Assembly: GCA_002150815.3 (NCBI GenBank)
Contig: NDFF03000020.1
Location: 62,001-126,000 of the forward strand
Direction: 5' to 3'
DNA: 64,000 bases
Origin: Grammothele lineata
Taxonomy: Eukaryota; Basidiomycota; Agaricomycetes; Polyporales; Polyporaceae
Positions 54,306 to 64,000 of the stretch are shown here, one piece after another. A model generated the notes under the pieces. It saw nothing but the letters and a program-made list of their open reading frames with translations. It did not search any database and was not told where the DNA came from. The stretch's first letter is position 1. Each line of letters opens with the position of its first letter. The position numbers and the translations under genes were made by a program.

Positions 54306-56250
54306 GCGTGCAGGCCCACAACGTCGGACCTCACCAACTATTGCTTCATGTAATGCGGTAGCGCACGTACAATTCACAGATCAGATGCTTCTTCACGATG
54401 CTCTATTTCAATGCGGGCCATTACATTTCTTCGATCTTGAAATGAAATAACATCTCGACGTGCGCTCAGCTGCGGCGTGCGATTGCGACTGCACGGCTAT
54501 GAAAAGCCCTGCCGAAGACTCGAAACGTCAGCTCAGATACGCGCGACGCAACATCCACACTCACCCTCACATTCAGAGCGCACTCAAAGGCATGTCGCAA
54601 TTTCCGGTGGCAAGCGCTCCAGTGTATCGCTACCCGTTGCAAGGCATTTCGAGTGTTCTGGGAGAGGTTGATATTGTCACAATCGATTTCCGGTGTCGAC
54701 AGAACGGCAGCTATGACTCTATGGTCCTGAGATCTATGCGCGGGATTTGTCTGCTTCAATACTTGAGTGAACAAAACAACTACAAAAGGGCACACACTGG
54801 ACTATATAACCGCAGACAAAGAGCACAGTTTGGATATGTGCGCTGGACCATAACGGGATCTGGAAGTGGCCGCCACGATAGATCGAAGACTACTCGTCAT
54901 ATTGCGCTTCGGTCGGACGGGATTCACACAGCGGAGTGGAAGCAGAACGCGTAGATGATACATAGACTAGGGATACTTCTCTGCAGTATACAATTCATGA
55001 TATAGCGCCGTCGCACGGTTCCTCGATCGGCATCACCCTAAGATTGGCCCAGGGCACTTTCGACTACATCACATGACTAAGTTCTGTCACGCTGGCGTCC
55101 ATTTGGCGGGGAAGAATTGAGGAAGAAACCTTCAAAAACTATCTCCTCCACAGTCAGAGTAGATATCGAAAAACGAGCACGGATGATCTGTAGTATGAGC
55201 TGCATTCTTCAATTCATCCGTGCTCGATTTCGGATACAGCTTCAAGTGCCGAAGGAGATACACTCGCAAGGGCGGCCGTGAACGGGCGTTTAAGCTCTTA
55301 TCTGGCCTGGGAAAGCCCGAGTTTCAGTTGTTTTCTCGCGCTTAGGCCACGAGCGCAAGGCATGCTAGGCTCGAGTCTCGAATATCGCGACCACGAGCAC
55401 CCCGCTGCTCTTGGTCAGTCGCATGTGTCGCAGCGTTGAATGATGTATGGCATAGTGCTATCTTCATTGGAATGACCAACTTACCCGTCCCAGCCTGATC
55501 CAACTCGAGATTCTAGTGAGTACGAGTCTGGCGCGCTCCGAATCCGAAGTCGATAATCTCAGTTGCTCGCGCGCGAGACAGGACTCTCCGCCCAGATTGC
55601 GCTCGATCAGCCATACGATGTCTACTCTTCCTATGCTCGAATCGGCGCCCGAGGCTGCGCTTCGGTATTCTGTACATGCATGGATCGTTCTGAGGTGACT
55701 CGAAGAAACGTGACTAGCAAAGGCTTGCGCCTCTTCACCCCAGCCTCGTTGATAGTCAAGGCACGCTCAGAGCTTGCCGCGCATAGCTATCAGTCGCTCC
55801 CCACGCTACACGACCTTGACGTTGGTGCGGTCGCGCGGCGGTCGCGCGCGAGAGTCGCCTCCTCAGACCGAGTCTCATGTCTGTGGGCAACCTGGAGATC
55901 GACTACATCGGGGCCTCGCGCCACCTTGCGGCCCTGCCAGGTGTTCACCTGAGCATTATGCCACTGATTCGTCAAGGGCGCACAGCGTGTGCTACAGGCT
56001 TACAGCTAGACTCGGGGCGCGAAGGACAGTGGTGTCAGCGGCCGAAACCTTTGGCGGCGAGAGGTTATGCAAGGCTCAGCCACTGCGGTCGAAGTTATCA
56101 GGTCATAAATCAGTCGGTCCGAGCCGGAGCGCGCAATTCACGTGATCGTCACGCTGTGACTATAGTAGTCGAAAGTGCTCTGGGCCAATCTTAACAGTCC
56201 GGCATCAGGATTCACCTCTACACTACGCGCAGACAGAACTCACCGCGGGC
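54306..56250. other. Gene-poor stretch with one hairpin
   Basis: About 1.9 kb. A 164-codon plus-strand frame (54460-54954) and a 129-codon frame (55563-55952) show no family feature, signal peptide or TM segment. The only structured element is the inverted repeat at 55163-55237. Confidence 0.4.
55163..55237. repeat. Imperfect inverted repeat around GAGCACGGATGA
   Basis: GAGCACGGATGA (left) is perfectly complementary to TCATCCGTGCTC (right). The stem continues outward as ATATCGAAAAAC against GATTTCGGATAC with mismatches. The arms are separated by about 26 bases. It lies in a gene-poor stretch; it could be a small transposable remnant, a terminator or an RNA hairpin. Confidence 0.6.
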
Positions 56251-57102
56251 CTACTCCCTCGTCCACGTCCTCATCAGCTTGAACGCCCTCATTTCAATGT
56301 CCGTCGCCGAGCCAAGCACACGCTGTGCCCACGGCGTCGAGATGGTGGCCTTGAACGCGTCCGTGTCCCTGAAACCCTCATCCGTCCACTCATGCAGCGC
56401 AAGGTACTTCGCAGGCTTCCCCGCCTTCGCCTTCAACCCCTCGTCCGCCCCCAGCGCACCAGAGTCCGCGAGCACGTACCGCGTGGTACGCACCCACTCG
56501 GGCAGCGCCGAGAACAGCACGACGTGCTCCTCGTCGTACCACTTGTTGAACTCCGCCTCCAGCTCCGGCGGCACGTTCGCGGAGAGGAGCGTGAGGTACG
56601 TGCCTGGCTTCGCGGGGTCGTACGCGGCCCCGGCTTTAGGGGGCACGGCGACGGGGAGGGCGGTGTAGATGCGGCGGCCGATGAGCGCAGCGCGGGCGAA
56701 GATGTCTTTCTCGCGCTCGGAGCGGGTGTCGACGAGAGTCGAGTAGGGGGGCTGGTTGACGGCGTCGGGGTCGGTGAGGTCGTAGAGGGCAGCGTAGCTG
56801 GGGGTCTGTCCGTCTGTAGCGACCCAGCGGGACCAGGAGAGGAAGGAGGGGATGGGGACGCGGAGGGGGATATGCTCGTTGTCGTACCAGTCGTTGAACT
56901 CGTCGTGAGAGAAGGCGGGGCCGGGCTCGCTGAGGACGAGGAGGAGGCCGGGCATTGTGAGTGGGTGTTGGATGCGAAGGCCGGCGATGGATGGATGGGC
57001 GAGTGTGCTTTGGCACCGACGCGATGGGGTAGATATATGCGCGCGACGGGCGAAGACTGTACGGCAGGGAGGTGAACGAGGGAGACGGGAGAGAAGGAGC
57101 AT
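56251..57102 (-). CDS. EthD-like (dimeric alpha/beta barrel) protein, possible mitochondrial form
   Basis: Single exon ending TAG at 56251. Two starts are in frame. From the ATG at 56955 the protein is 234 aa (MPGLLLVLSEPG) and aligns with the 39818 paralog. From the ATG at 57102 a 49-residue N-terminus is added that is rich in Arg and Ser and has no acidic residue (SRLPRSPPCRTVFARRAHIS), like a mitochondrial presequence. Two half repeats carry WYDNEHIPLR and WYDEEHVVLFSALPEW, the D/N-E-H motif of EthD-like barrels, and STPWAQRVL near the end. Such barrels often act as oxygenase-like or stress-related enzymes; no substrate is inferred. Confidence 0.8.
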   Translation of the reverse strand: MLLLSRLPRSPPCRTVFARRAHISTPSRRCQSTLAHPSIAGLRIQHPLTMPGLLLVLSEPGPAFSHDEFNDWYDNEHIPLRVPIPSFLSWSRWVATDGQTPSYAALYDLTDPDAVNQPPYSTLVDTRSEREKDIFARAALIGRRIYTALPVAVPPKAGAAYDPAKPGTYLTLLSANVPPELEAEFNKWYDEEHVVLFSALPEWVRTTRYVLADSGALGADEGLKAKAGKPAKYLALHEWTDEGFRDTDAFKATISTPWAQRVLGSATDIEMRAFKLMRTWTRE

Positions 57103-57883
57103 AAGCTGGGGTCGAAAAGCCCGGCCGGAGAGTTTGTAAGGCTCGAAAGAGACTCACAGGCTGAGCGCGACCAAGCAGCGATTAGACATCGCGCAGAATG
57201 GCCCCGGTAGCCAATCCAAAGACGTCATCCCACCGGAAGGCCGCGTTCCGGCTGTCACCTCGCCCGTCCCTCCGGCGCGACTAGGCTTCCAAGAACACAT
57301 CTGTGATACATCCTTTTGCGAGCCTCCGCTGTCCTGGAGTGCCAACACCGACGGTCAGCGACGTCGACGGTGCGTCATGCTGGTCTTGGGCAATTTTGAG
57401 GTTGTGGGTGCCGGAGCTGGGCGCGCCAAACGAGGCCGTGTGCCTAGGGATCCTCGTGGGCTAGTGGGCGTCGGAACGGTCCCGTTGTGCAGCCCGCCAT
57501 GTGAGTGGAGCTTGCATCGACATTGCCCGTGCGGTCTAAGGAGATGGGTGAGGTAGGAGAGGACGGGGCCGGATAGCAAGCGCTGAGCAGCGCTGAGAGG
57601 CGCGCCGCGCTGGCGGCCAACCACCGTGCTGAGAACATGCCTCGATATCCGGTACGGATTCGTCTTCCCCATTTGAACCCAGACTCTGAGCGACGACAAC
57701 ATTATACTATCCGTACACAGCCTATCACCCCCGTCTACCTATGTGCATATAATACAGTGTAATGCCCGAACGCGCGGGTATCTACCGGTACCTCGACCGT
57801 CCGCTCGCAGACGTCTAGAACACAACATAACTTATCCTCAATAACTCGCTGCCCCCCTAGCACCCGGCAGCCGCCCCTGAAGC
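57103..57883. other. Intergenic stretch
   Basis: About 780 bp between the EthD-like gene start and the stop of the aspartic protease gene. Frames are short, and nothing is recognised. Confidence 0.45.
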
Positions 57884-60471
57884 TCATCTCGGGCCTGCCT
57901 GAGGCCTTGGGGAGTCGTCGAAGGGCCGATAGAGCCCGCTCGCGGGCGACGGTCCGTCCGACTCAGCTTCGTACTGCGTCGCGCACAGCAGGACGCTCTC
58001 CTCGCCTCCTGCTTCCGCCTTTCTCTCCACACCCACCCCTGTATCTTCCGCATCTCGCCGCCACGTACCAAGGTGCTGCCCATCCTCGACGTCCTCCAAG
58101 CTCAAGCCCAAGCTCAGGCTTGCAGAAGATGAGGAAGAAGAAGAAGGGTAGGTGTACGCGCGCACGAGCGGGCGGTACCCCGCGCGCTTCGCAGCTGCCC
58201 TGTGTCTGAGACGCAAAGCGAGCGCGAGCGCAGCAGCCAGGAGCGCGAGCGCGAGGAGCAGGCCCGCGAGGACGCCGAGGACGACGATAGGGGCTCTACC
58301 GGTCCATCCCCCAGGGGAGGTCGAGTCGAGGGACTGAACCCGAAGCGCATCTCCCGCGTCTTCGGGCACAGGCGACCCCAGCGGCGGCGCCGGCCACATC
58401 GAGTGCGTCGGCATCCCCTGTGTCAGCCCCTGCCCCATCCCCACCCCCGTAGGCGCGGCGGTGAGCTCCGCCCCGGCCCACACCGCAGGCCCGGTATAGA
58501 GCGGAAGCGCGGTGGGCGGGAGGCGGAGTGGCGAGTCGGCTGTGCGGGTGGCTTGGAAGTCGAGCTCGAAGGCGAGGACGCGGGAGAGGAGGAGGGTGGG
58601 GGTGAGGTGCCATTCGGTTGAGGGGTCGATTATCTGCGAGCGTGGGAGGCATGTGAGATGTGAGAGGGGGAGGAGGAGAGGGGAGGGGAGTGGAGGGGAG
58701 GGAGACGTACGGATTGGAGTTGGATGTAAGGCTTGTCCGAGGGCGAGCTCGTGTCTCCGTACCCCCACAGGGAATATACGTTCCTGAGGAACGTGTCCCC
58801 GATCAACCAATCTGCCCGCACACATTTCTCCATTCAGCACACCTCATCCCCCACACACAAAAGCGACAGGAGGGAACCCACCGCGTTGGAAGTTCTCCCC
58901 CCCAATAAACGAGCTCAAGCACACGAACTCGCCATCGTCGAGCACCACGACCCTATGGACGTCCGCAGGCCGGATCGGGTACGCGACGCCCCCGAAGACG
59001 AAGGAGACGTTCATCGCGGTGTCGCACGGGAGGCCGTAGAGGACGTCGCCGTCGTCGACGATGCGGATCGCGCCGGGGATGGAGGCGAAGAGCTCGTCGA
59101 CGTACCAGTTCGGGCCGCGGACTGCGTGCGTTTGCTGTCAGCTTAGTCCCATCCTCGTATGCAGACAAACAGGACGCACTGAACGAAGTCCCAGTATCGA
59201 ACGTCGCGACGGTGCTCCCCTCGGGTATGTTCGCCCCGGTCCAGTTCGCGACAGCCTCCGAATTATTGGAGTGGCCGGAGAGGAAGCGGCCGTTGACGTA
59301 CATCCCGTCCATGACGGTCGTCCATTCCCCGGGCATGATGCTCTTGAGTCGGGGCGCGTTGAGGATCGCGGTCGAGTTTGCGAGCACTTCGGCTATGGAG
59401 GCGAGAGTGTCGTGTTAGTGATCGTACGGAAATACGGAAGCAAGCATAGAGCGGGGGACGCACAGATGGTCAGCAGCCCACCGTCTTGGTACCCGATCTC
59501 TGAGCGGGAGGGTCGCCAGGTAGAGTACGCTGGCAGCTCCGGCTCGTGCGCAAACAGCTGTCTCAGACGTAAGCACTGAAGGAGCACGGACGAGAGATGC
59601 TTCTGAGACTGACGTTGTACATGACGGGTACTCCGTTCTCCTCCCACTCGGTATCCTTGAGGTGCGCGTAGATGCTCGACGCGAGCGCTCTATGAATGAT
59701 CGTTGTGGTTACTCTCAGCCCCAACGAAACTCGCGCGAAGGAGACGGAGACGCACCCTCCCATACCCAACACGCCATTCGAGTACTCGGGGCTGGAGGTG
59801 CCCGTGGCTGCGCCATATGCGAGCGCTGAACAGAAATAGGTAGCAGGCGTCCGTCAGCACAGGTGCGAAACGGGGCGCACACAGTCGGGCCGAGAAGCAG
59901 AGACGCACTGATAGCTTGGTTCTTGACCGTGAACGGGCCAAAGGTGATGTCTGCGAGGACGATGGGCCCCGAGGACGAGGAGCCGTCGCTGTTTCAATAA
60001 ACGTCAGACTAGATGCGGCAACGGCGAGAAAGAGGACAGGAGACGTACACGTATACTGTGGACGAGTTCAGCCCAGTCTCGAACACGCCCGGGGGCGCAG
60101 CACCGCCAATGGACAGAGGGTCTATCCAGGTGTCCGCGCTCCCTGTGTCGAGCAACACCTACGAGTGCGACAGTGAGAAGGATGGCGGTACGAAACAGCG
60201 CACATTGACGGACCTGGTACGCGACCCCGTTGACGGTGATCGTGCCTGTGTATACTTGGTCTTCTGCATGTGTGAACCCGAAGCTGGGTGCGGTTTCGGA
60301 GGAGGCGTGGACGACGGAGACGGGGCGGCTGCTGGATGGTGTTGGCGCTCTGCGCTCGAGATGTGCGGGTGAACGCGCGAGAGAATGGCTAGGGAGCGCG
60401 AGGGATAGTGCTGGGGCGATGTATGCGAAGACGAGGGAGAGTGCAAGGAATGATAGTGAGCTTGAAAGCAT
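57884..60471 (-). CDS. Membrane-anchored A1-family aspartic protease
   Basis: Ten exons in phase: 60214-60471, 60049-60158, 59909-59988, 59756-59825, 59614-59689, 59464-59557, 59180-59392, 58882-59121, 58711-58811 and 57884-58633, giving 663 aa. A signal peptide (MLSSSLSFLALSLVFAYIAPALS) is followed by a propeptide-like segment. Both catalytic motifs are intact: VLLDTGSADTWID (Asp90) and ATFDTGTSF (Asp295). Family blocks SNGVLGMGG and WLIGDTFLRNVYSLWG are present. A TM segment at about 528-554 and a 110-residue cytosolic tail follow. Predicted to act at the cell surface or in the secretory route, cleaving proteins at acid pH. It lacks the GPI-type end of yapsins and instead has a true TM plus tail. 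Confidence 0.9.
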
Positions 60472-62262
60472 CGAGAGGGAAACTCAGGTATTCGTCGAGG
60501 CCTGAAAGGAGCGGTCGTAAACGGGGAATAGAGGAGAAAGGGAAGGGAAGGGGGCGGAAAGAGCGTGTCCGCGCGAGGCGCAGTGGCCCGAGGCAGATAT
60601 AGGACCGTAGGACCGTCGCAGGCGCATCGCGTTTGGCTCGTTCCAGGGACCGCGCTGCTGCGGGACCGATCGCGGCTAGGCGTGCGGACGAAGAAGGACG
60701 ACGTCAGGACGCGGAACGCGGACGCGGGGCAGGGACCCTCGCAGCCCTCGCACGGGGCCGCGGGCGCTCGCACGCGCTGAGCCTATCGGGATCACCGTCC
60801 GTTCGTGCGCAGCAGGTGCTTACGCCACTTGCGAGATCGCCCCATCGGACGTGGGCTCTGCAGCCGGCGTTCGCGGTGCAGATGTGGAGCCTGTGGACGT
60901 GCGCGCGGGGCGCTGGGATGAGGTGCTATGTATAACATCGTCAGAGATAAAAGAACAGAAGGGAAGCGCAGCGGACGCACGGACGACAAGGCATGCTCCT
61001 GGTACTCTACACGGAGGGCCCTCAGCGTGCGGGAGAACATAGCGACCGCAGAAATGAGCAGGGGACATCGACGATCTGCTGGGCCCGTCGCTGTTGCTGA
61101 CCGGGACCGGAGAAGACGCCTCCGCAGTCCCGACCTGAATTTTCTAGGGGCCGGCATTCTCCGGTTCCGCTGGTTATGCGCCGCCCCTTGCCTATTTTGG
61201 GAACACGTCGCGCACGGCGAGCATGTCCAATAAGCTGCTGCGCCTCTTGTCGCGCAACAGAACGTTCTCCTGGACCGGATACAAATTCCAGGCCCGGAGA
61301 GCTGCAACAGTGCTCAGTCTCTGCAGACTGCGTCTCTCGGACGGACGCGCTGACAGACGTCGCCGCGCGACAATCGCTCGACGGACGTGCTGCGGCGACT
61401 AGCCCTCCGTTCTCCTTATGAACGATCCAGCCTGTGTCTCAACAAGACCGTGAACGACGCACCAGCCGCCCCCGCCCAACCATCTCTTCTCTCCTCACAT
61501 CTCCGGGGTTATCAGGTATGTATATATGCGCCATCGTACTCACGGACACTTCGTTCCGCCCTGCGCAGCCCCTCCTCGTCGAATTCGGAGTCGACTACCA
61601 ACAGCCACCAATCATCTCCCACGCCCGCCGTGCGCGATCTACTATACAACACTCCACCACCTGCGCGCCGACGTCTGCCCGCCGTAACCCGTCCACGAGC
61701 ACTCGAAACTTAAGCTTCACCGCGGACAGCGCAGAGCCCGACGAGCCCGCCGCAGGCCCTCCTTATCCGAACCGCACATCCAGCACGTCCGCGAGGTGTC
61801 CTCCACGCTGCGGTGGAAGACGAAGCGGACGCGGACGCGGTGTCAGAGTGGAGCGTGATATACAGATAACTTACAGGGGCCCTCCCGTCGTGAGGGGAAA
61901 CGGGGGTGGTGGAGTTAGCACTTGTGCTCGTGCTCGTGTGTTCGTGTGCCCGGAGTCTGCGAGAGCGCGAAACCTGCGCGCGCGCATTCGCTCGCTCGCT
62001 GTTCGTATAGGTTCGACGTCGTCGCCGCTCGCAGCAGCGTCGGTGGTGTACAAAGCCCTCCACGTACAGAGGGCCGATTAGCACAATACCGTAGCATATA
62101 CGTACTATACAAATGGCGCACCGCCCGCACGTGCACGCGCACGCGCGGGCCGGTACGCCCATGATATCGTCCGTCACCGAGCCTCGAGACTCGTGCCCGA
62201 GACTCCAACAAGGACCATCCACCAACCAACCTCCACTCCCTGGCGTACGTCGCCCCAGCCAA
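60472..62262. other. Intergenic stretch
   Basis: About 1.8 kb, including the protease promoter on its left. Frames such as 61434-62081 (+) are open but GC-biased and featureless. No supported gene. Confidence 0.4.
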
Positions 62263-63957
62263 CTAATCCGGCCGCGCACCCACCCACCTTCCAAGCGCAA
62301 GCCCCAACTCGCTCGCGTGACTGTCCTCGGTGTGCCAGCTCGAGATGCGCACCCCGTGCGTGAACACCGAGCCCGAGCTCGCCGTCGGCGCGGGCGAGGG
62401 GCTGCGCGAGCGGAACGGGTCTTCCGCGGGGCGGCGCTGTTCTTCTCTGTCGATAGCGCGCCCCCGCTCCCGGTCTCTGTCGCTTGGGCTCAGGACGCTA
62501 CCAACGGAAGACTCAGCGCCACCGCCGAGGAAGTCGCGCGCGGGCCGGCCGTCGCTCGCGCTCGCGCTCCCAGTTGCGGTCAAAGTCCCGCTCACGGTCC
62601 CGTGCAGAGACCGGCTAGGGCTCGACGCGCGCGACGACGCAGACGGCGCCGGGCTCTCCGTCACCACGCGCTCGTACCTCCCTCCTGCTCCCCCTGCTCC
62701 CGCTACTCCTCCCACTATCCCTCCCGCAGCGTGTTCGGCGAGGGGCGAGAGCACCCTCCGCGGCAACGGCGAGTACGGCGGGGGGCCCTGAGACGCCCTC
62801 ATCCCCAACGTCGCAGGCTCCGAGACAAGCGTCGCAACCTCACTCGCGAGCCCCGGGCTCGTCGAGCGCTCCGACGGGGCCCCAGCACCCCCATAAATGT
62901 TATCGAACGCGGAGGGCGAGGTGGACCACGCCCCGACGGACGAGGCGGGGGTTGCTGCGCGTTTGGGCACGAAGCGACCCAGGAGGGTGGGCGCGGTCGA
63001 GGGGGAGGGGGAGGCTGCGCCTAAGCGCGAGCGGGGGCCCCCGGAGGAGGTTGTGGAGGAGGCGGGGAAGGAGGAGGGCGGGAAGCGGCGCGAGGAGGAG
63101 GAGGGGGTGTCTTTGGCTTGGAGATGCAGGGGGAGGGCGGAGAGCGTTGCAGAGGTCGTGTTGGTGTAGATGGAGGGGGACGGGTGGGAGTCTGCGCGTA
63201 CGTACCGTTAGAGACTTCAGAAGGAAAGGGAAAAGAGTGAGACGCACCTGGTTCGTCCGTGACCGTCGCGCCTCCGCTACCCCTCATCCGCATCGCCTCC
63301 GCCTCCTTAATGTTGCTCGGATGCCCCGGCCAGTCCGGGTACCGCGCGTCGCCATACTTGAGCCCGCACAGGACGCCCGAGCCGAACGTACCCTTGCGGA
63401 GGAAGAAGAACAGAATACACAGGAGAAGCACCCCGAGGACGACCCCGACGATGATGCCGGCGATCTGGAGGTACGGCCCCTGGTCGCCGTGGTGGGGCAC
63501 GTTGTCCTCGTTGCTAGAGTCGATCGCGGTCGAGGAGAGCTGCATGGGGAGCGTGGTGGTCATGATGAACGTGCCCGTGGACGTCGTGGAGTCGTAAGTG
63601 ACGACGTAGGTCGACGAGACGACCGTGACGGGTCCGGAGGCGGATGGAACGGCTGTGGTGGACATGGACGTGGCGGGATCGACAGGAGTGACGGTAGCTG
63701 TGGTCGGGGTGGATGACGTCGAGGTCTCTATGAAGGAGATGGAATTCCCGGCGGTCGGCGGAGGGGAACTATGAGATGACGAGGATGGGGGCGGCGGAGG
63801 CGGTGGAGGCGGTGGTGGTGGCGGCCTGGAAGAGTGTGGGGGGCTAGAAGAAGGTGGGGGATTCTGGTGCTCGTTCTCCGAGTCGTCATCGCGAGCACCG
63901 AGAAGTGGTATTGATGGACGCAGGGCTGGCAAACAGTCGGAGGACGTAGAACATACT
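62263..63957 (-). CDS. Ser/Thr/Pro-rich stalk, TM and tail protein (LCGLxYG type), 5' end off window
   Basis: Exons 63248-63957 and 62263-63191 join in phase 1 across a 56 nt intron; the first exon here begins after an acceptor (CTGCAG at about 63958), so the start lies beyond the window. The outer part has polyproline and Ser/Thr runs. The TM segment is IAGIIVGVVLGVLLLCILFF, followed by GTFGSGVLCGLKYGDARYPDW, the same juxtamembrane block as in the 50314 gene. The tail contains SIYTNTTSATLSALPLHLQA and a PPPYSPLPRR motif (PPxY). The second exon was chosen over the read-through frame because it stays open for 309 codons and is not pure Pro/Arg. Function unknown. Confidence 0.72.
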
Positions 63958-64000
63958 GCAGCTGTCAGAGAGGGACTGGAGAATGCGCGGGCGTGATGTC

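Noticed and set aside
54460..54954. 164-codon plus-strand frame
   Set aside because: No recognisable motif, homologous copy or gene-like context in the window.
61434..62081. 215-codon plus-strand frame
   Set aside because: Late part is Arg/Gly/Ala-biased and no features support coding; treated as chance.
63021..63191. Read-through of the right-end gene's first exon into a Pro/Arg-rich ending
   Set aside because: Splicing 63192-63247 gives a second exon open for over 300 codons with PPPY and Ser-rich tail typical of the family, so the read-through stop near 63021 is not used in the model.
1..64000. CRISPR arrays, bacterial operons, rRNA
   Set aside because: No spaced direct repeats or rRNA-like sequence seen; gene structure is clearly eukaryotic.

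Overview
The window looks like nuclear DNA of an agaricomycete basidiomycete, most likely a wood-decay type. It is GC-rich, with many 50-70 nt GT-AG introns. It carries fungal families (HsbA-like secreted protein, type-B carboxylesterase, membrane-anchored A1 protease, DUF6589 protein, BTB/POZ expansion, EthD-like barrels). The species is not identifiable from sequence alone. Gene models were spliced by eye with reading phase checked at each junction; all start and stop calls are predictions.

Layout: 5' part of a carboxylesterase (1-805, -); single-pass membrane protein with a long tail (1479-2885, -); a unit of a DUF6589 protein (3582-6583, +) facing a RecQ-like helicase (6879-9582, -), bounded by an imperfect inverted repeat, which is the best candidate for an undescribed mobile element; membrane-tail protein (10225-11536, -); HsbA-like protein (13231-13952, +); two ectodomain-TM-tail proteins (14356-15959 and 17395-19248, -); Mn superoxide dismutase (20769-21577, -); another ectodomain-TM-tail protein (22871-24382, +); two paralogous 58-residue cysteine-dense secreted peptides in four tiny exons each (24704-25136 and 26422-26814, -). 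From 29.0 to 37.4 kb lie small membrane-tail genes and relics, including a tandem duplication of about 1.56 kb. From 37.5 to 54.3 kb lies a BTB family cluster (five apparently usable genes and three relics) interrupted by an EthD-like gene and a Ser/Thr-rich membrane protein. The right end has a second EthD-like gene (56251-57102, -), a ten-exon membrane-anchored aspartic protease (57884-60471, -) and a membrane-tail gene running off the edge (62263-63957, -).

The common thread is a set of about a dozen single-pass membrane proteins with unrelated or minimal outer parts. Their cytosolic tails share short motifs: a mid-tail PPSY block, a D-G-G-V-R-L-x-G-G block and a C-terminal PPxY or LPxY. 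Known PPxY/LPxY-WW biology makes recruitment of Nedd4/Rsp5-type ubiquitin ligases a reasonable but untested idea.
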